Source of the DNA: an uncultured Collinsella sp.
GTDB taxonomy: Bacteria > Actinomycetota > Coriobacteriia > Coriobacteriales > Coriobacteriaceae
Direction of reading: 5' to 3'
DNA length: 28,904 nucleotides
Assembly (NCBI GenBank): GCA_902470915.1
Contig: CABRIB010000014.1
Location: forward strand, 1-28,904
The position numbers and the translations under genes are program-made. The notes below the pieces were generated by a model. It worked only from the letters and a program-made list of their open reading frames with translations. It was not told the DNA's origin and ran no database searches. This document shows, piece after piece, positions 8,168 through 15,543 of the stretch. The stretch's first letter is position 1. The number at the start of each line of letters is the position of its first letter.

Positions 8168-9130
8168 GTGGCAGCAGAGACGCCTTGCTCGGTCCTCTAT
8201 AACGATATTCGCTCGTTCGGCGGTCTTAAACATCTCGAGATCGCCCGAATGCTTATCAATGGAAACTCTTATCTCGGCAGTACCCTGCTCGAGAAATGCT
8301 CTTCCAACCGCTCGTATCTCACCCGTTACATCGTCCATCGCAAGCCTGACCAGTGCGCGCCCGCCATCTACAGCGACTTTACCGTCACCACGCTCAACCT
8401 TTCCGCGGCAATCTGCAGCAAGCTCGGCGGCGGCGAGTCCGCCTATCAGGCAATCGCCGAGCACTATCGCGGTCCGGCCGCCAACGAAATGATGTCGGCT
8501 CTCGCCAGCCACAAGCTGGACAGCCGCCTATATGCAAATGCCCTCAATCGCATCGACAACTTTGACGGCAATGCCGTGCGCGAAAAAAGCACGCTCTTTT
8601 TGATGCTCTTTGTGGCAACGGGAGCGCTCGCCGATCCCGTTCAGGGCGTGGCCACCGTCGAGCGCTTTTGCAACAGCAAGACGGGCGGGCACTTTGGCAC
8701 CACCGAAACTACCGTCGGACGTGGCTTTATGAGCAGCCTGGAACAGCCGCGCACCGTCGCCCCCAATCTCGGTCTGCTCAGAACCCATGCCGACAACTGC
8801 GCCGGCATGCAAATCCATCCCCTCACACGCGATCCGCGCGGCACCGTGATTGGTTCTTTGCCCAAAACCTCGCCCAGCATCACCGATGTAGGCGCCGACG
8901 CCTCGCGCGAGCATCTTCGCATTTGGCTCGAGGGTGAGCACTGGTACGCCCAGGGCCTTGGATCGACCAACGGCACAGTGCTCGAATCGGGCGCGCGCGA
9001 CGGCGATATTGTGATTGAGCCGCCGCGCGACCAACGCGAGCCCGGCAAGATCTATCCCCCGGTGGAAATCGAAAACAGCGACAGGCTCCATCTGGGTCTC
9101 TACACAACATTCCTTGTCATTGTGGACTAG
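8168..9130 (+). CDS. FHA-domain protein
   Basis: Probable phosphothreonine-binding partner of the kinase encoded next door. Residues 225-320 of 320 form a forkhead-associated domain with the core SREH at 246-249 and STNGT at 266-270. The usual Gly-Arg of the first FHA motif is Gly-Ser here (229-230), which could alter phosphopeptide binding. Residues 1-220 match no domain I recognise; a hydrophobic stretch (about 143-156, LFLMLFVATGALA) is too short and interior to be a clear membrane segment. The start is GTG at 8168, chosen for the AAAGGAGGT site five bases upstream; an in-frame TTG at 8138 has none. Stop TAG. A hairpin follows before the kinase gene 171 bases away. Confidence 0.85.
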   Translation: MAAETPCSVLYNDIRSFGGLKHLEIARMLINGNSYLGSTLLEKCSSNRSYLTRYIVHRKPDQCAPAIYSDFTVTTLNLSAAICSKLGGGESAYQAIAEHYRGPAANEMMSALASHKLDSRLYANALNRIDNFDGNAVREKSTLFLMLFVATGALADPVQGVATVERFCNSKTGGHFGTTETTVGRGFMSSLEQPRTVAPNLGLLRTHADNCAGMQIHPLTRDPRGTVIGSLPKTSPSITDVGADASREHLRIWLEGEHWYAQGLGSTNGTVLESGARDGDIVIEPPRDQREPGKIYPPVEIENSDRLHLGLYTTFLVIVD

Positions 9131-9144
9131 CACGGACGGCGATC

Positions 9145-9180
9145 GGAAGACGGTCGCCATCCGTCTTCCGTCTTCTACCT
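9145..9180 (+). terminator. Weak hairpin after the FHA-protein gene
   Basis: A 9-bp stem GGAAGACGG / CCGTCTTCC (9145-9153 with 9161-9169) with a 7-base loop, followed by a pyrimidine-rich but not T-only tail. It could be a weak terminator or attenuator between the FHA and kinase genes. Confidence 0.4.
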
Positions 9181-9208
9181 TCTGCGTCGTAAACGACAAT
9201 ACTCAGCG

Positions 9209-9269
9209 GTATACGTGAGCAGTGCGGCTATCATAGTACTTTACCGATATCCGCACTGCCCACGTATAC
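9209..9269. repeat. 19-bp inverted repeat upstream of the kinase gene
   Basis: Arms GTATACGTGAGCAGTGCGG (9209-9227) and its complement (9251-9269) match at 18 of 19 positions around a 23-base AT-richer centre. It ends 33 bases before the kinase ATG and lacks a T-run. A regulator-binding site or leader hairpin is possible. Confidence 0.5.
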
Positions 9270-9301
9270 GCGCGGCGACCCATGCCAGACAAAGGAACGC
9301 C

Positions 9302-11386
9302 ATGGATACTACCGATAGCGCCTATGGCGACAAACTCATCCGTCTCGATACGTTCGATACCGCCGTGGCGGTCGACCCCAGCGCCGAGGACGACGCCAAG
9401 CGTCGGTTTATGACGCTTATTCTCCAGACGGCCCACCGCAACAACGGCAACATCGGGCACGTGCTGCGCGCGACCAACACGAGCGGCGAAGTCTTTGCCG
9501 TCAAGTTACTCAAGGACAACGCCATCCTTTCCGGCCAAACCCCCGACCGCTCCGCCGAGCAATCGGCCGCGCACCTGGCCAACACCGCCGCGCTGTTCGA
9601 GGAGTATCGTCATCTGTGTACCGTCTCGCACCTGCGCGGATTTCCGCGCGTCTATGGCTACGGCTCGTGCGAGGATGACCCGCTCATCCTCATGGAGTGG
9701 GTCGAGGGCACCTCGCTCAAGCAGGCGCTGCCCTTGCTTCCGCACGACGCCTCGGGCGGGCTGACCACCCAGATGGTCGCCGCTGTCGGAAACGCCGTGC
9801 TTCGCGCGCTCTTGATGACCCAAGGCCTCGTGAATCCGGTCATCCATCGCGACCTGTCGCCTGCCAATATCATGTTCCGCACCACCAGTCGAACGCTCGA
9901 GCAGCAGATTGCCGATTGCTCCTTTGACCCCTGCCTCATCGACATGGGCTCCGCGACCATGGCTCTCGGCGACGACACGATCACCCGGCGCGCCGACATC
10001 TGGCGCTTTGCCACGCCCGCATACGCCGCGCCCGAGATGCTCACGCAGGATATCGAAGGCATCGCGGCCCTTCGCCGTTCGCCGGCAATCGACGTCTATG
10101 CGCTTTCGAGCATTCTGTACCAGCTCTACAGCGGTCGCAAACCGTTTGACTTTGAGTCGACGGACGCCGCTGCAACCGGCTCGTTCTATCTCGTAAAGAC
10201 CAAGGCCAAGCCGGCACCGCTCGAGCCGCGCTGCGAGGGCGATGAAGCGCTCGTCCAAATCATCATGAAGGGTCTCTCAGTCGAGCAGTGCGATCGTCCC
10301 ACCGAGCAGCAGATGCTCGAGGTGCTCTCGGCATACCTCACCGATGCCGAATCCGAGGGCCGCGAAGGCACAGGAGACGAGGCCGCGATTGATATCGATT
10401 CTGGCACGCACCTTAAGGTCGACGTCGCCGGCGAGCGCGCGCGAGAGATCCTGGAGCAGGCCCGGCACGATGCCATGACCCGCCGCCGCTTTATTATCGG
10501 TGGCGTCGTTGCAGCCGTTGCGGGGCTCAGCGTCATTGGGGCGGCGACCCATGGCTTTGGCATCCCCGACTACCTGGACGGCATCCGCGGGTCGCTTGGC
10601 GACTACACCTGGGATCAGCTGCAGGAGATTTCGCTTAAAATCAAGGCTGCAGAGACGCGTAATGAGGCGCGCGAGATCGCAAAGCGCTATCACCTGCTCG
10701 ACGATGGCGGCCATATCCCCTATCCATGTACCAAGCGCGTCACGCTCACCAACGGGCTGGAGGTCGGCGCACAGCTTGTGGGCATCCGCCACGACGAGCT
10801 TCTGGACGGGACGGGCAAGGCCGGACTGACGTTTATGTTCGATGCCGGCATTGCCGAACGCGACGCCGCGGCCCAACCGCTGAGCGCCGGCTGGGCAGAT
10901 TGCGAGCTGCGGGAATGGCTCGACAGCGACGGCCTTAAGCTGCTGCCCAACGAGCTGCGCGCACTCATCAAATCTGTCAAAAAGATCTCGAATAACGTTG
11001 GCGCCGCCAGAAGCGCATCGTGTCTGAGCGAGCTGCCCGCGACCCTTTGGCTTCCCGCCATGGTCGAGCTCTGCGGCAATCAGCCACCCGAGTCATTTAC
11101 CGAGAACTTTCACTACCTGGCAGATATCTACAACGGCGAGGGCAAGGAGTATCAGCTCTTCCGCGAGCTCAAGGTAAGTCCGTATACCACGAACGAGATG
11201 TTGGTTCGCCAGTGGAAGGGCAAGGACGCCTGTTGGTGGGAACGAACGGCGAGCCCCGACACATCGGAGAGCGAAGGCACGCTCTACATGAACCGCGTGG
11301 GGCACGACGGCGACGTCTTTACGTACGCGACGTCCGCGGAAAAGCCAAACAAGCGAACCTGTGTGATCCCCGGGTTCTGTATCTAG
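9302..11386 (+). CDS. Membrane Ser/Thr protein kinase with DUF6273-like sensor domain
   Basis: Transmembrane protein kinase of 694 aa. The cytoplasmic kinase domain (about 45-345) has the ATP-anchoring K68, an alpha-C Glu near 100, HRDLSPAN at 182-189, the Mg-binding loop as DMG (214-216) instead of DFG, APE at 243-245 and D264. One membrane segment follows (about 397-416). The remainder (about 430-690) resembles DUF6273, with a GTGKAGLTF region, a W-x-x-x-x-LREWL-like motif and LPNELRALIKSVKK, and would lie outside the cell. The segment begins TRRRFIIGG, which fits a twin-arginine signature. The ATG at 9302 follows AAAGGA. The FHA-protein gene is immediately upstream in the same direction. 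The ligand and substrates are unknown. Confidence 0.92.
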   Translation: MDTTDSAYGDKLIRLDTFDTAVAVDPSAEDDAKRRFMTLILQTAHRNNGNIGHVLRATNTSGEVFAVKLLKDNAILSGQTPDRSAEQSAAHLANTAALFEEYRHLCTVSHLRGFPRVYGYGSCEDDPLILMEWVEGTSLKQALPLLPHDASGGLTTQMVAAVGNAVLRALLMTQGLVNPVIHRDLSPANIMFRTTSRTLEQQIADCSFDPCLIDMGSATMALGDDTITRRADIWRFATPAYAAPEMLTQDIEGIAALRRSPAIDVYALSSILYQLYSGRKPFDFESTDAAATGSFYLVKTKAKPAPLEPRCEGDEALVQIIMKGLSVEQCDRPTEQQMLEVLSAYLTDAESEGREGTGDEAAIDIDSGTHLKVDVAGERAREILEQARHDAMTRRRFIIGGVVAAVAGLSVIGAATHGFGIPDYLDGIRGSLGDYTWDQLQEISLKIKAAETRNEAREIAKRYHLLDDGGHIPYPCTKRVTLTNGLEVGAQLVGIRHDELLDGTGKAGLTFMFDAGIAERDAAAQPLSAGWADCELREWLDSDGLKLLPNELRALIKSVKKISNNVGAARSASCLSELPATLWLPAMVELCGNQPPESFTENFHYLADIYNGEGKEYQLFRELKVSPYTTNEMLVRQWKGKDACWWERTASPDTSESEGTLYMNRVGHDGDVFTYATSAEKPNKRTCVIPGFCI

Positions 11387-11426
11387 AGGGCGGTGGACTG
11401 CGGCAGGGCTTCCGGCCCCAGCGTTT

Positions 11427-11643
11427 GTCTCGATCTATAACATCTACTCGGTAAAAACAGGTCTAGTTGTTACAGATTGAGATATTGAGTCATCGTCTGA
11501 CGGTTTGTCTCAATCTGTAACAGTAACCCTGCAAAATCGGCTCCAGATGTTACAGATTGAGACATTAAGTTTTTTGCTGAGGGCTCGTCTCGATCTGTAA
11601 CAGTTACTCGGCAAAATCAGGCCTAGATGTTACAGATTGAGAC
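11427..11643. repeat. 57-bp palindromic repeat, array B (three units)
   Basis: Units at 11427-11483, 11507-11563 and 11587-11643 start exactly 80 bases apart, with two 23-base spacers that are themselves alike (both begin ATT then AAGT or GAGT). The middle unit has perfect 16-bp arms, GTCTCAATCTGTAACA and TGTTACAGATTGAGAC. The third has one G/T pair; the first has two further arm changes, including G to A in the left arm. The array lies between the kinase stop and the copA promoter. Confidence 0.93.
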
Positions 11644-11717
11644 GAAGGGCGGGGATGGTGCACCAACCCGGCACCCACCCTCATCTGTAACGAAATGTCA
11701 TACATTTCCTTTTGTAC

Positions 11718-11748
11718 TGGACACCCCCAGGGGGTATGGGTGTATAGT
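11718..11748 (+). promoter_or_regulatory. copA promoter with overlapping CsoR-type operator
   Basis: TGGACA (11718-11723) and TATAGT (11743-11748) lie 19 bases apart, with a GC-tract palindrome ACCCCCAGGGGGT (11723-11735) between them. C-tract/G-tract palindromes over the promoter are typical CsoR operators, and csoR is the third gene of this operon. A 19-base spacer is also a feature of MerR/CueR-type promoters, but no MerR-family gene is in view. Confidence 0.6.
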
Positions 11749-11795
11749 ATCGGCAGGTTAACATTTCCAACACTACGCCACAGAAAGGAGAAGCC

Positions 11796-14141
11796 ATGGC
11801 TCAAGATAAGTTCGACGTGGGTGGCATGACATGCGCCGCCTGCCAGGCGCACGTAGACCGTGCCGTGAGCAAACTCGACGGCGTCCAAAGCGTCGCGGTC
11901 AACCTGCTCGCCGGGTCCATGATGGTCGACTACGACCCCGCGCAGGTCTCCCCCGACGATATCTGCACCGCCGTCGACCGCGCGGGCTACTCGGCCTCGC
12001 TCGTCAGCACGGGCACCGATGCCGCCGGCTCAAGCGGCAACGCGCAAGCCAGATCCGGCGCCGCCCATATGGAGTCGCCCACCAAAAAGCTGGAGGCCAC
12101 TGCCTCCGCCATGCGCACCCGTCTCATCATCTCAATCATCTTTCTCATTCCGCTGTTCTACATAGGCATGGGACACATGCTCGGCTGGCCGCTGCCCAGC
12201 ATCTTCACGGACCACATCCACAGCATGACGCTCGCCCTCACCGAGCTCGTCTTGCTCATCCCCATCGTCTACGTCAACGATGCGTACTTTATCAACGGCT
12301 TCAAATCACTCGTACACGGCGCGCCCACCATGGACGCTCTCATCGCCGTCGGTGCCACCGCTTCCATTGTCTGGTCGCTCTATGCCATGTTTATCATGGC
12401 CGACCAGCTGGCCACAGGTCAGGTACACGAGGCTATGATGACGAGCATGGACAACCTGTACTTTGAGAGCGCCGGCACCATCCTGTCGCTCGTCACCGTG
12501 GGCAAATACCTCGAGACGCGCAGCAAGTCCAAGACCGGCGGCGCTATCGAGGCGCTCATCGACCTAGCACCCAAGACCGCGACCGTCGTTGCCGATGACG
12601 GCACCGAGACCACTGTGAACGTCGACGCCATCCTTCCCGGCCAGGTGCTGCGTGTGCGCCCCGGCGAGTCTATCCCCGTCGACGGCGTGGTACTCGAGGG
12701 CAGCTCGGCCGTGGACGAGAGTGCGCTCACCGGCGAGTCCATCCCCGTGTTAAAGACCGCCGGCGACACCGTCAACGCCGCCACGGTCAACCGCACCGGA
12801 TCGTTTACCTTCCGTGCCACGCGCGTGGGCGCCGATACGTCGCTCGCCAAAATCATCCAGCTCGTCGAGGACGCCAACGCCACCAAGGCGCCCATCGCCC
12901 GCATGGCCGATAGGGTCGCCGGCGTGTTTGTGCCCGTGGTGTTTGTGATCTCGGCCGTGACCTTTGCGGTGTGGATGGCACTGACTGGCAGCATCAACGA
13001 GGCGCTCACCTCCGCCGTGGCCGTGTTGGTGATCAGCTGCCCGTGCGCGCTGGGCCTGGCCACGCCCGTCGCCATTATGGTTGGCACCGGCAAGGGCGCC
13101 GAGATGGGCATTCTGTTTAAGAGCGCCGAGGCGCTGGAGAATCTGCGCAACGTGGGCACTGTGGTGCTCGATAAGACCGGCACCGTCACCCGCGGCAAGC
13201 CGGCCGTGACCGATATCGTGGTGGCCACGCGCGCTGACGGCTCGCCCGCCATGAGCGAAAAGGCGCTGCTCAAGCTGGCCGCCGCGCTGGAGCGCTCGAG
13301 CGAGCACCCGCTGGCCGAGGCGATTATGGCAGAGTGCGAGACGCGCGGAATTGTCGCGCGCATGGTCGAGGACTTTGCCGCCGTGCCCGGTCGTGGCGTT
13401 ACGGCACGCGAGGGTCAAAATGTCATCGCAGCCGGCAACGTGCGTCTGATGGACGAGCTGGGCGCGAAGGTGCCCGCCGGCCTTGCCGAACAGTTCGCCG
13501 CCGAAGGCAAGACGCCGCTGTTCTTTGCCAAGAACGGCGAGCTCGTCGGTACCATCGCCGTAGCTGACGAGGTCAAAGAGACGAGCGCCGAGGCCATCGC
13601 CGCGCTCCGCAAGCTCAGCGTCGACGTGCGCATGCTCACCGGCGACAACCGTGTGACAGCCGAAGCAATCGCCCGCCGCGTGGGACTGAACAGCAAGCAG
13701 GTCATCGCCGACGTCCTCCCCGCCGACAAGGAGCGCCACGTGCGCGAGCTGCAGGATGCGGGCAGCAAGGTCGCCATGGTGGGCGACGGCATCAACGACT
13801 CCCCCGCCCTGGCGCGCGCCGACGTGGGCCTTGCCATCGGCACCGGTGCCGACATCGCCAAAGAAGGGGCAGATGTGGTGCTCATGCGCAGCGACCTCAT
13901 GGACGTCGCCCGCGCCATCGAGCTTTCGCGCGCCACGATTCGCAACATCAAGCAAGACCTGTTCTGGGCGCTGTTCTACAACGGCATCGGCATTCCGCTC
14001 GCCGCGGGCGTGTTCTTCCCGCTCACGGGATGGCAACTCTCGCCGATGTTTGGCGCCGCGGCCATGAGCCTGTCGAGCGTGTGCGTCGTAAGCAATGCCC
14101 TGCGTCTGCGAACCTTTAAACCATCAGTTGCGGTGAAATAA
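11796..14141 (+). CDS. copA: Copper-exporting P-type ATPase
   Basis: P1B-type ATPase that pumps Cu(I) out across the cytoplasmic membrane; 781 aa, the usual size for one metal-binding domain. Seen: an N-terminal HMA domain with GMTCAAC (C13, C16), several hydrophobic segments from about 109, the TGES actuator loop, the metal-site CPC at 415-417, the phosphorylated DKTGT at 459-463, the SSEHPLAEAI motif, TGDN and the GDGINDSPAL hinge. The CPC/HP set marks it as a Cu(I) rather than a Ca or K pump. The ATG at 11796 follows AGAAAGGAG. The last five codons and TAA stop lie inside a palindromic element shared with the copZ-csoR gap. It heads a copA-copZ-csoR operon, so induction by copper is expected. 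Confidence 0.96.
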   Translation: MAQDKFDVGGMTCAACQAHVDRAVSKLDGVQSVAVNLLAGSMMVDYDPAQVSPDDICTAVDRAGYSASLVSTGTDAAGSSGNAQARSGAAHMESPTKKLEATASAMRTRLIISIIFLIPLFYIGMGHMLGWPLPSIFTDHIHSMTLALTELVLLIPIVYVNDAYFINGFKSLVHGAPTMDALIAVGATASIVWSLYAMFIMADQLATGQVHEAMMTSMDNLYFESAGTILSLVTVGKYLETRSKSKTGGAIEALIDLAPKTATVVADDGTETTVNVDAILPGQVLRVRPGESIPVDGVVLEGSSAVDESALTGESIPVLKTAGDTVNAATVNRTGSFTFRATRVGADTSLAKIIQLVEDANATKAPIARMADRVAGVFVPVVFVISAVTFAVWMALTGSINEALTSAVAVLVISCPCALGLATPVAIMVGTGKGAEMGILFKSAEALENLRNVGTVVLDKTGTVTRGKPAVTDIVVATRADGSPAMSEKALLKLAAALERSSEHPLAEAIMAECETRGIVARMVEDFAAVPGRGVTAREGQNVIAAGNVRLMDELGAKVPAGLAEQFAAEGKTPLFFAKNGELVGTIAVADEVKETSAEAIAALRKLSVDVRMLTGDNRVTAEAIARRVGLNSKQVIADVLPADKERHVRELQDAGSKVAMVGDGINDSPALARADVGLAIGTGADIAKEGADVVLMRSDLMDVARAIELSRATIRNIKQDLFWALFYNGIGIPLAAGVFFPLTGWQLSPMFGAAAMSLSSVCVVSNALRLRTFKPSVAVK

Positions 14142-14192
14142 GGCGTAACATGCTTAGCTAAACCGCTATTTAGTCCGTATTCCACCGCAACT
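14126..14192. repeat. Palindromic element flanking copZ, copy 1
   Basis: A 15-bp inverted repeat with one mismatch, AGTTGCGGTGAAATA at 14126-14140 and its complement at 14178-14192. The left arm contains the end and stop codon of copA. The right side (14172-14192) matches the right arm of copy 2 with one difference. Confidence 0.75.
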
Positions 14193-14220
14193 TTAGGTAC
14201 TCAACGAAAAGGAGATAATC

Positions 14221-14442
14221 ATGAACTACATCGTTAAAACGTCTGGCCTCATGTGCGGCCACTGCGACGCCACTGTCGAGACGGCGCTGCTCAACGTGGC
14301 AGGCGTGACCGATGCCGACGCCGATCACGAGACCCAGACCGTCCAGGTAGAGTGCGCCGACACCGTGACCGCCGAGCAGCTCGCCGCCGCCGTCGAGGGC
14401 GCGGGCGAGAAGTTCCACGCCCTGTCCGTGACCGCCGCGTAG
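14221..14442 (+). CDS. copZ: Copper chaperone (HMA domain)
   Basis: A 73-aa single heavy-metal-associated domain, expected to carry Cu(I) in the cytoplasm to CopA. The metal motif is LMCGHC with C12 and C15, followed by the usual beta-alpha-beta pattern (ATVETALLNVAGV, TVQVEC, AAVEGAG). The ATG is preceded by AAAAGGAGATAATC. The stop is TAG. Inverted-repeat elements flank it on both sides, so its message segment is bounded by potential hairpins that could set its level relative to copA and csoR. Confidence 0.92.
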   Translation: MNYIVKTSGLMCGHCDATVETALLNVAGVTDADADHETQTVQVECADTVTAEQLAAAVEGAGEKFHALSVTAA

Positions 14443-14468
14443 CAGGCGCTGCCAACCCAATCCTCAGA

Positions 14469-14535
14469 AGTTGCGGTGAAATACGGACTGTTGAGCCGCC
14501 CTAGGCCTTTAAACAGTCCGTATTTCACCGCAACT
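14469..14535. repeat. Palindromic element flanking copZ, copy 2
   Basis: A perfect 24-bp inverted repeat (14469-14492 with 14512-14535, starting AGTTGCGGTGAAATACGG) around a 19-base centre, 42 bases before csoR. It is the intact version of the element at 14126-14192. No T-run follows, so it is not a clear terminator. Confidence 0.85.
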
Positions 14536-14577
14536 GACGGGGGCATCCGGAAGATCGACCAGAAACGAGGACCCGCC

Positions 14578-14850
14578 ATGATGGCAGACCATAAATCGGT
14601 GACCCGCATGCTCAAAACGGCACGCGGGCAAATCGACGGCATCCTGCGGATGGTGGAGGAGGACCGCTACTGCGTCGATATTTCCACGCAGCTCATGGCC
14701 ACGCAGGCGCTCATCGCCCGCATCAACGCCGACGTGCTCAAGGCTCACATCGAGGGCTGCGTCACCTCGGCCATCGAATCGGGCGACGAGGAGCTCAAAG
14801 CCGCCAAGCTCGCCGAGATCGAACGCGTCGTCGACAAGCTCGTCAAGTAA
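14578..14850 (+). CDS. csoR: CsoR-family copper-sensing repressor
   Basis: A 90-aa all-helical DUF156/CsoR repressor that releases the cop promoter when it binds Cu(I). The three copper ligands of the family are present: C32, H57 and C61 (H-x3-C). The N-terminal RMLKTARGQIDGILRMVEE pattern is typical. The start is ATG 14578, with GAGGA six bases upstream; the adjacent ATG at 14581 is the alternative. Being third in the operon it probably represses its own transcription through the site at 11718-11748. Stop TAA. Confidence 0.93.
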   Translation: MMADHKSVTRMLKTARGQIDGILRMVEEDRYCVDISTQLMATQALIARINADVLKAHIEGCVTSAIESGDEELKAAKLAEIERVVDKLVK

Positions 14851-14917
14851 TTGGTGCAAGGGGGACAGGTACGTTTGCACCATCTTGGTGCAGATTAACC
14901 TGTCCCCAATGCACCAA
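14851..14917. repeat. GGTGCA...GGGGACAGGT palindromic element, copy 2
   Basis: A 20-bp inverted repeat matching at 18 of 20 positions (TTGGTGCAAGGGGGACAGGT at 14851-14870 with 14898-14917), and inside it a perfect 7-bp TGCACCA/TGGTGCA hairpin (14876-14882 with 14886-14892). It begins at the first base after the csoR stop. Related copies lie at 3983 and 25991. Elements of this look are often dispersed intergenic palindromes. Confidence 0.75.
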
Positions 14918-14962
14918 AAGGGGTATAAAGGCGTGCAGCATATCGAACGAAAGGCAATTCGC

Positions 14963-15436
14963 ATGAATGACTTTATGAAGGGTCGCAACGGCGCCGACGA
15001 GCTCACCATCGTGATGGGCTTCGCAGGCATTATCATCGCGATGATCGGATCGATGGCCCGTATTCAGTGGCTCAGCTGGATCGCCATCGCCGTGATCGTG
15101 CTCGGCGTGCTGCGCGGCCTGTCCAAAAACATCGACGCGCGCCGCAAGGAGAACGATGCCTTTGTCACGGCGACCGCAAACGTCCCCGGCCTAGGCAAGT
15201 TCGTCGCCAGCTTGGGCGGCGGGACTGCGGCCGCAAACGCTTCGCGTGCCGCTGGTACCAGCAAGGAGGACTTTGAGCGCGCCAAGCGAACGGCCAAGAA
15301 GATGTGGAAGGGTCGCAAGACCACGGCCTACCTCAAGTGCCCCAACTGCGGCCAGATGCTGTCCGTCCCCAAGGGCAAGGGCAAGATCCGCGTCACCTGC
15401 CCCAAGTGCCACGCCAAGATGGAGACGCGCTCCTAG
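14963..15436 (+). CDS. Small membrane protein with C-terminal zinc ribbon
   Basis: A 157-aa protein with two closely spaced membrane helices (about 14-33 and 35-52), a basic linker, and a C-terminal zinc ribbon with CPNC (126-129) and CPKC (146-149). The ribbon is expected in the cytoplasm with the basic linker. The ATG at 14963 follows GAAAGG about 9 bases upstream; an earlier in-frame start (14885) lies inside the palindromic element and was not used. Stop TAG, then a strong terminator. I do not recognise a specific function; similar short proteins are usually annotated as hypothetical zinc-ribbon proteins. Confidence 0.8.
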   Translation: MNDFMKGRNGADELTIVMGFAGIIIAMIGSMARIQWLSWIAIAVIVLGVLRGLSKNIDARRKENDAFVTATANVPGLGKFVASLGGGTAAANASRAAGTSKEDFERAKRTAKKMWKGRKTTAYLKCPNCGQMLSVPKGKGKIRVTCPKCHAKMETRS

Positions 15437-15455
15437 CCGCTACACCATAGGACAA

Positions 15456-15495
15456 AATAAAAGCCGAGGCCTCGTGTTGAGACCTCGGCTTTTTG
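15456..15495. terminator. Bidirectional terminator between convergent genes
   Basis: An 11-bp stem AAAAGCCGAGG / CCTCGGCTTTT (15459-15469 with 15483-15493) with a 13-base loop. Plus-strand transcripts end in TTTTT and minus-strand transcripts in TTTTATTTT, so it can serve both the zinc-ribbon gene and the amidohydrolase gene. Confidence 0.9.
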
Positions 15496-15543
15496 CATGA
15501 GGCGACATCATTCGATGAAGCTGTCGCCCCGTCGCGCCTGCGC

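Noticed and set aside
11427..11643. CRISPR-like array
   Set aside because: Regular repeats and spacers suggest CRISPR at first, but the repeat is a 57-bp palindrome with a variable centre, the spacers are similar to each other, arrays have only one to three units, and no cas gene is present.
14476..14577. An N-terminal extension of CsoR starting at GTG 14476
   Set aside because: It would be encoded by the palindromic element and has no ribosome site; the ATG at 14578 gives the normal family length.
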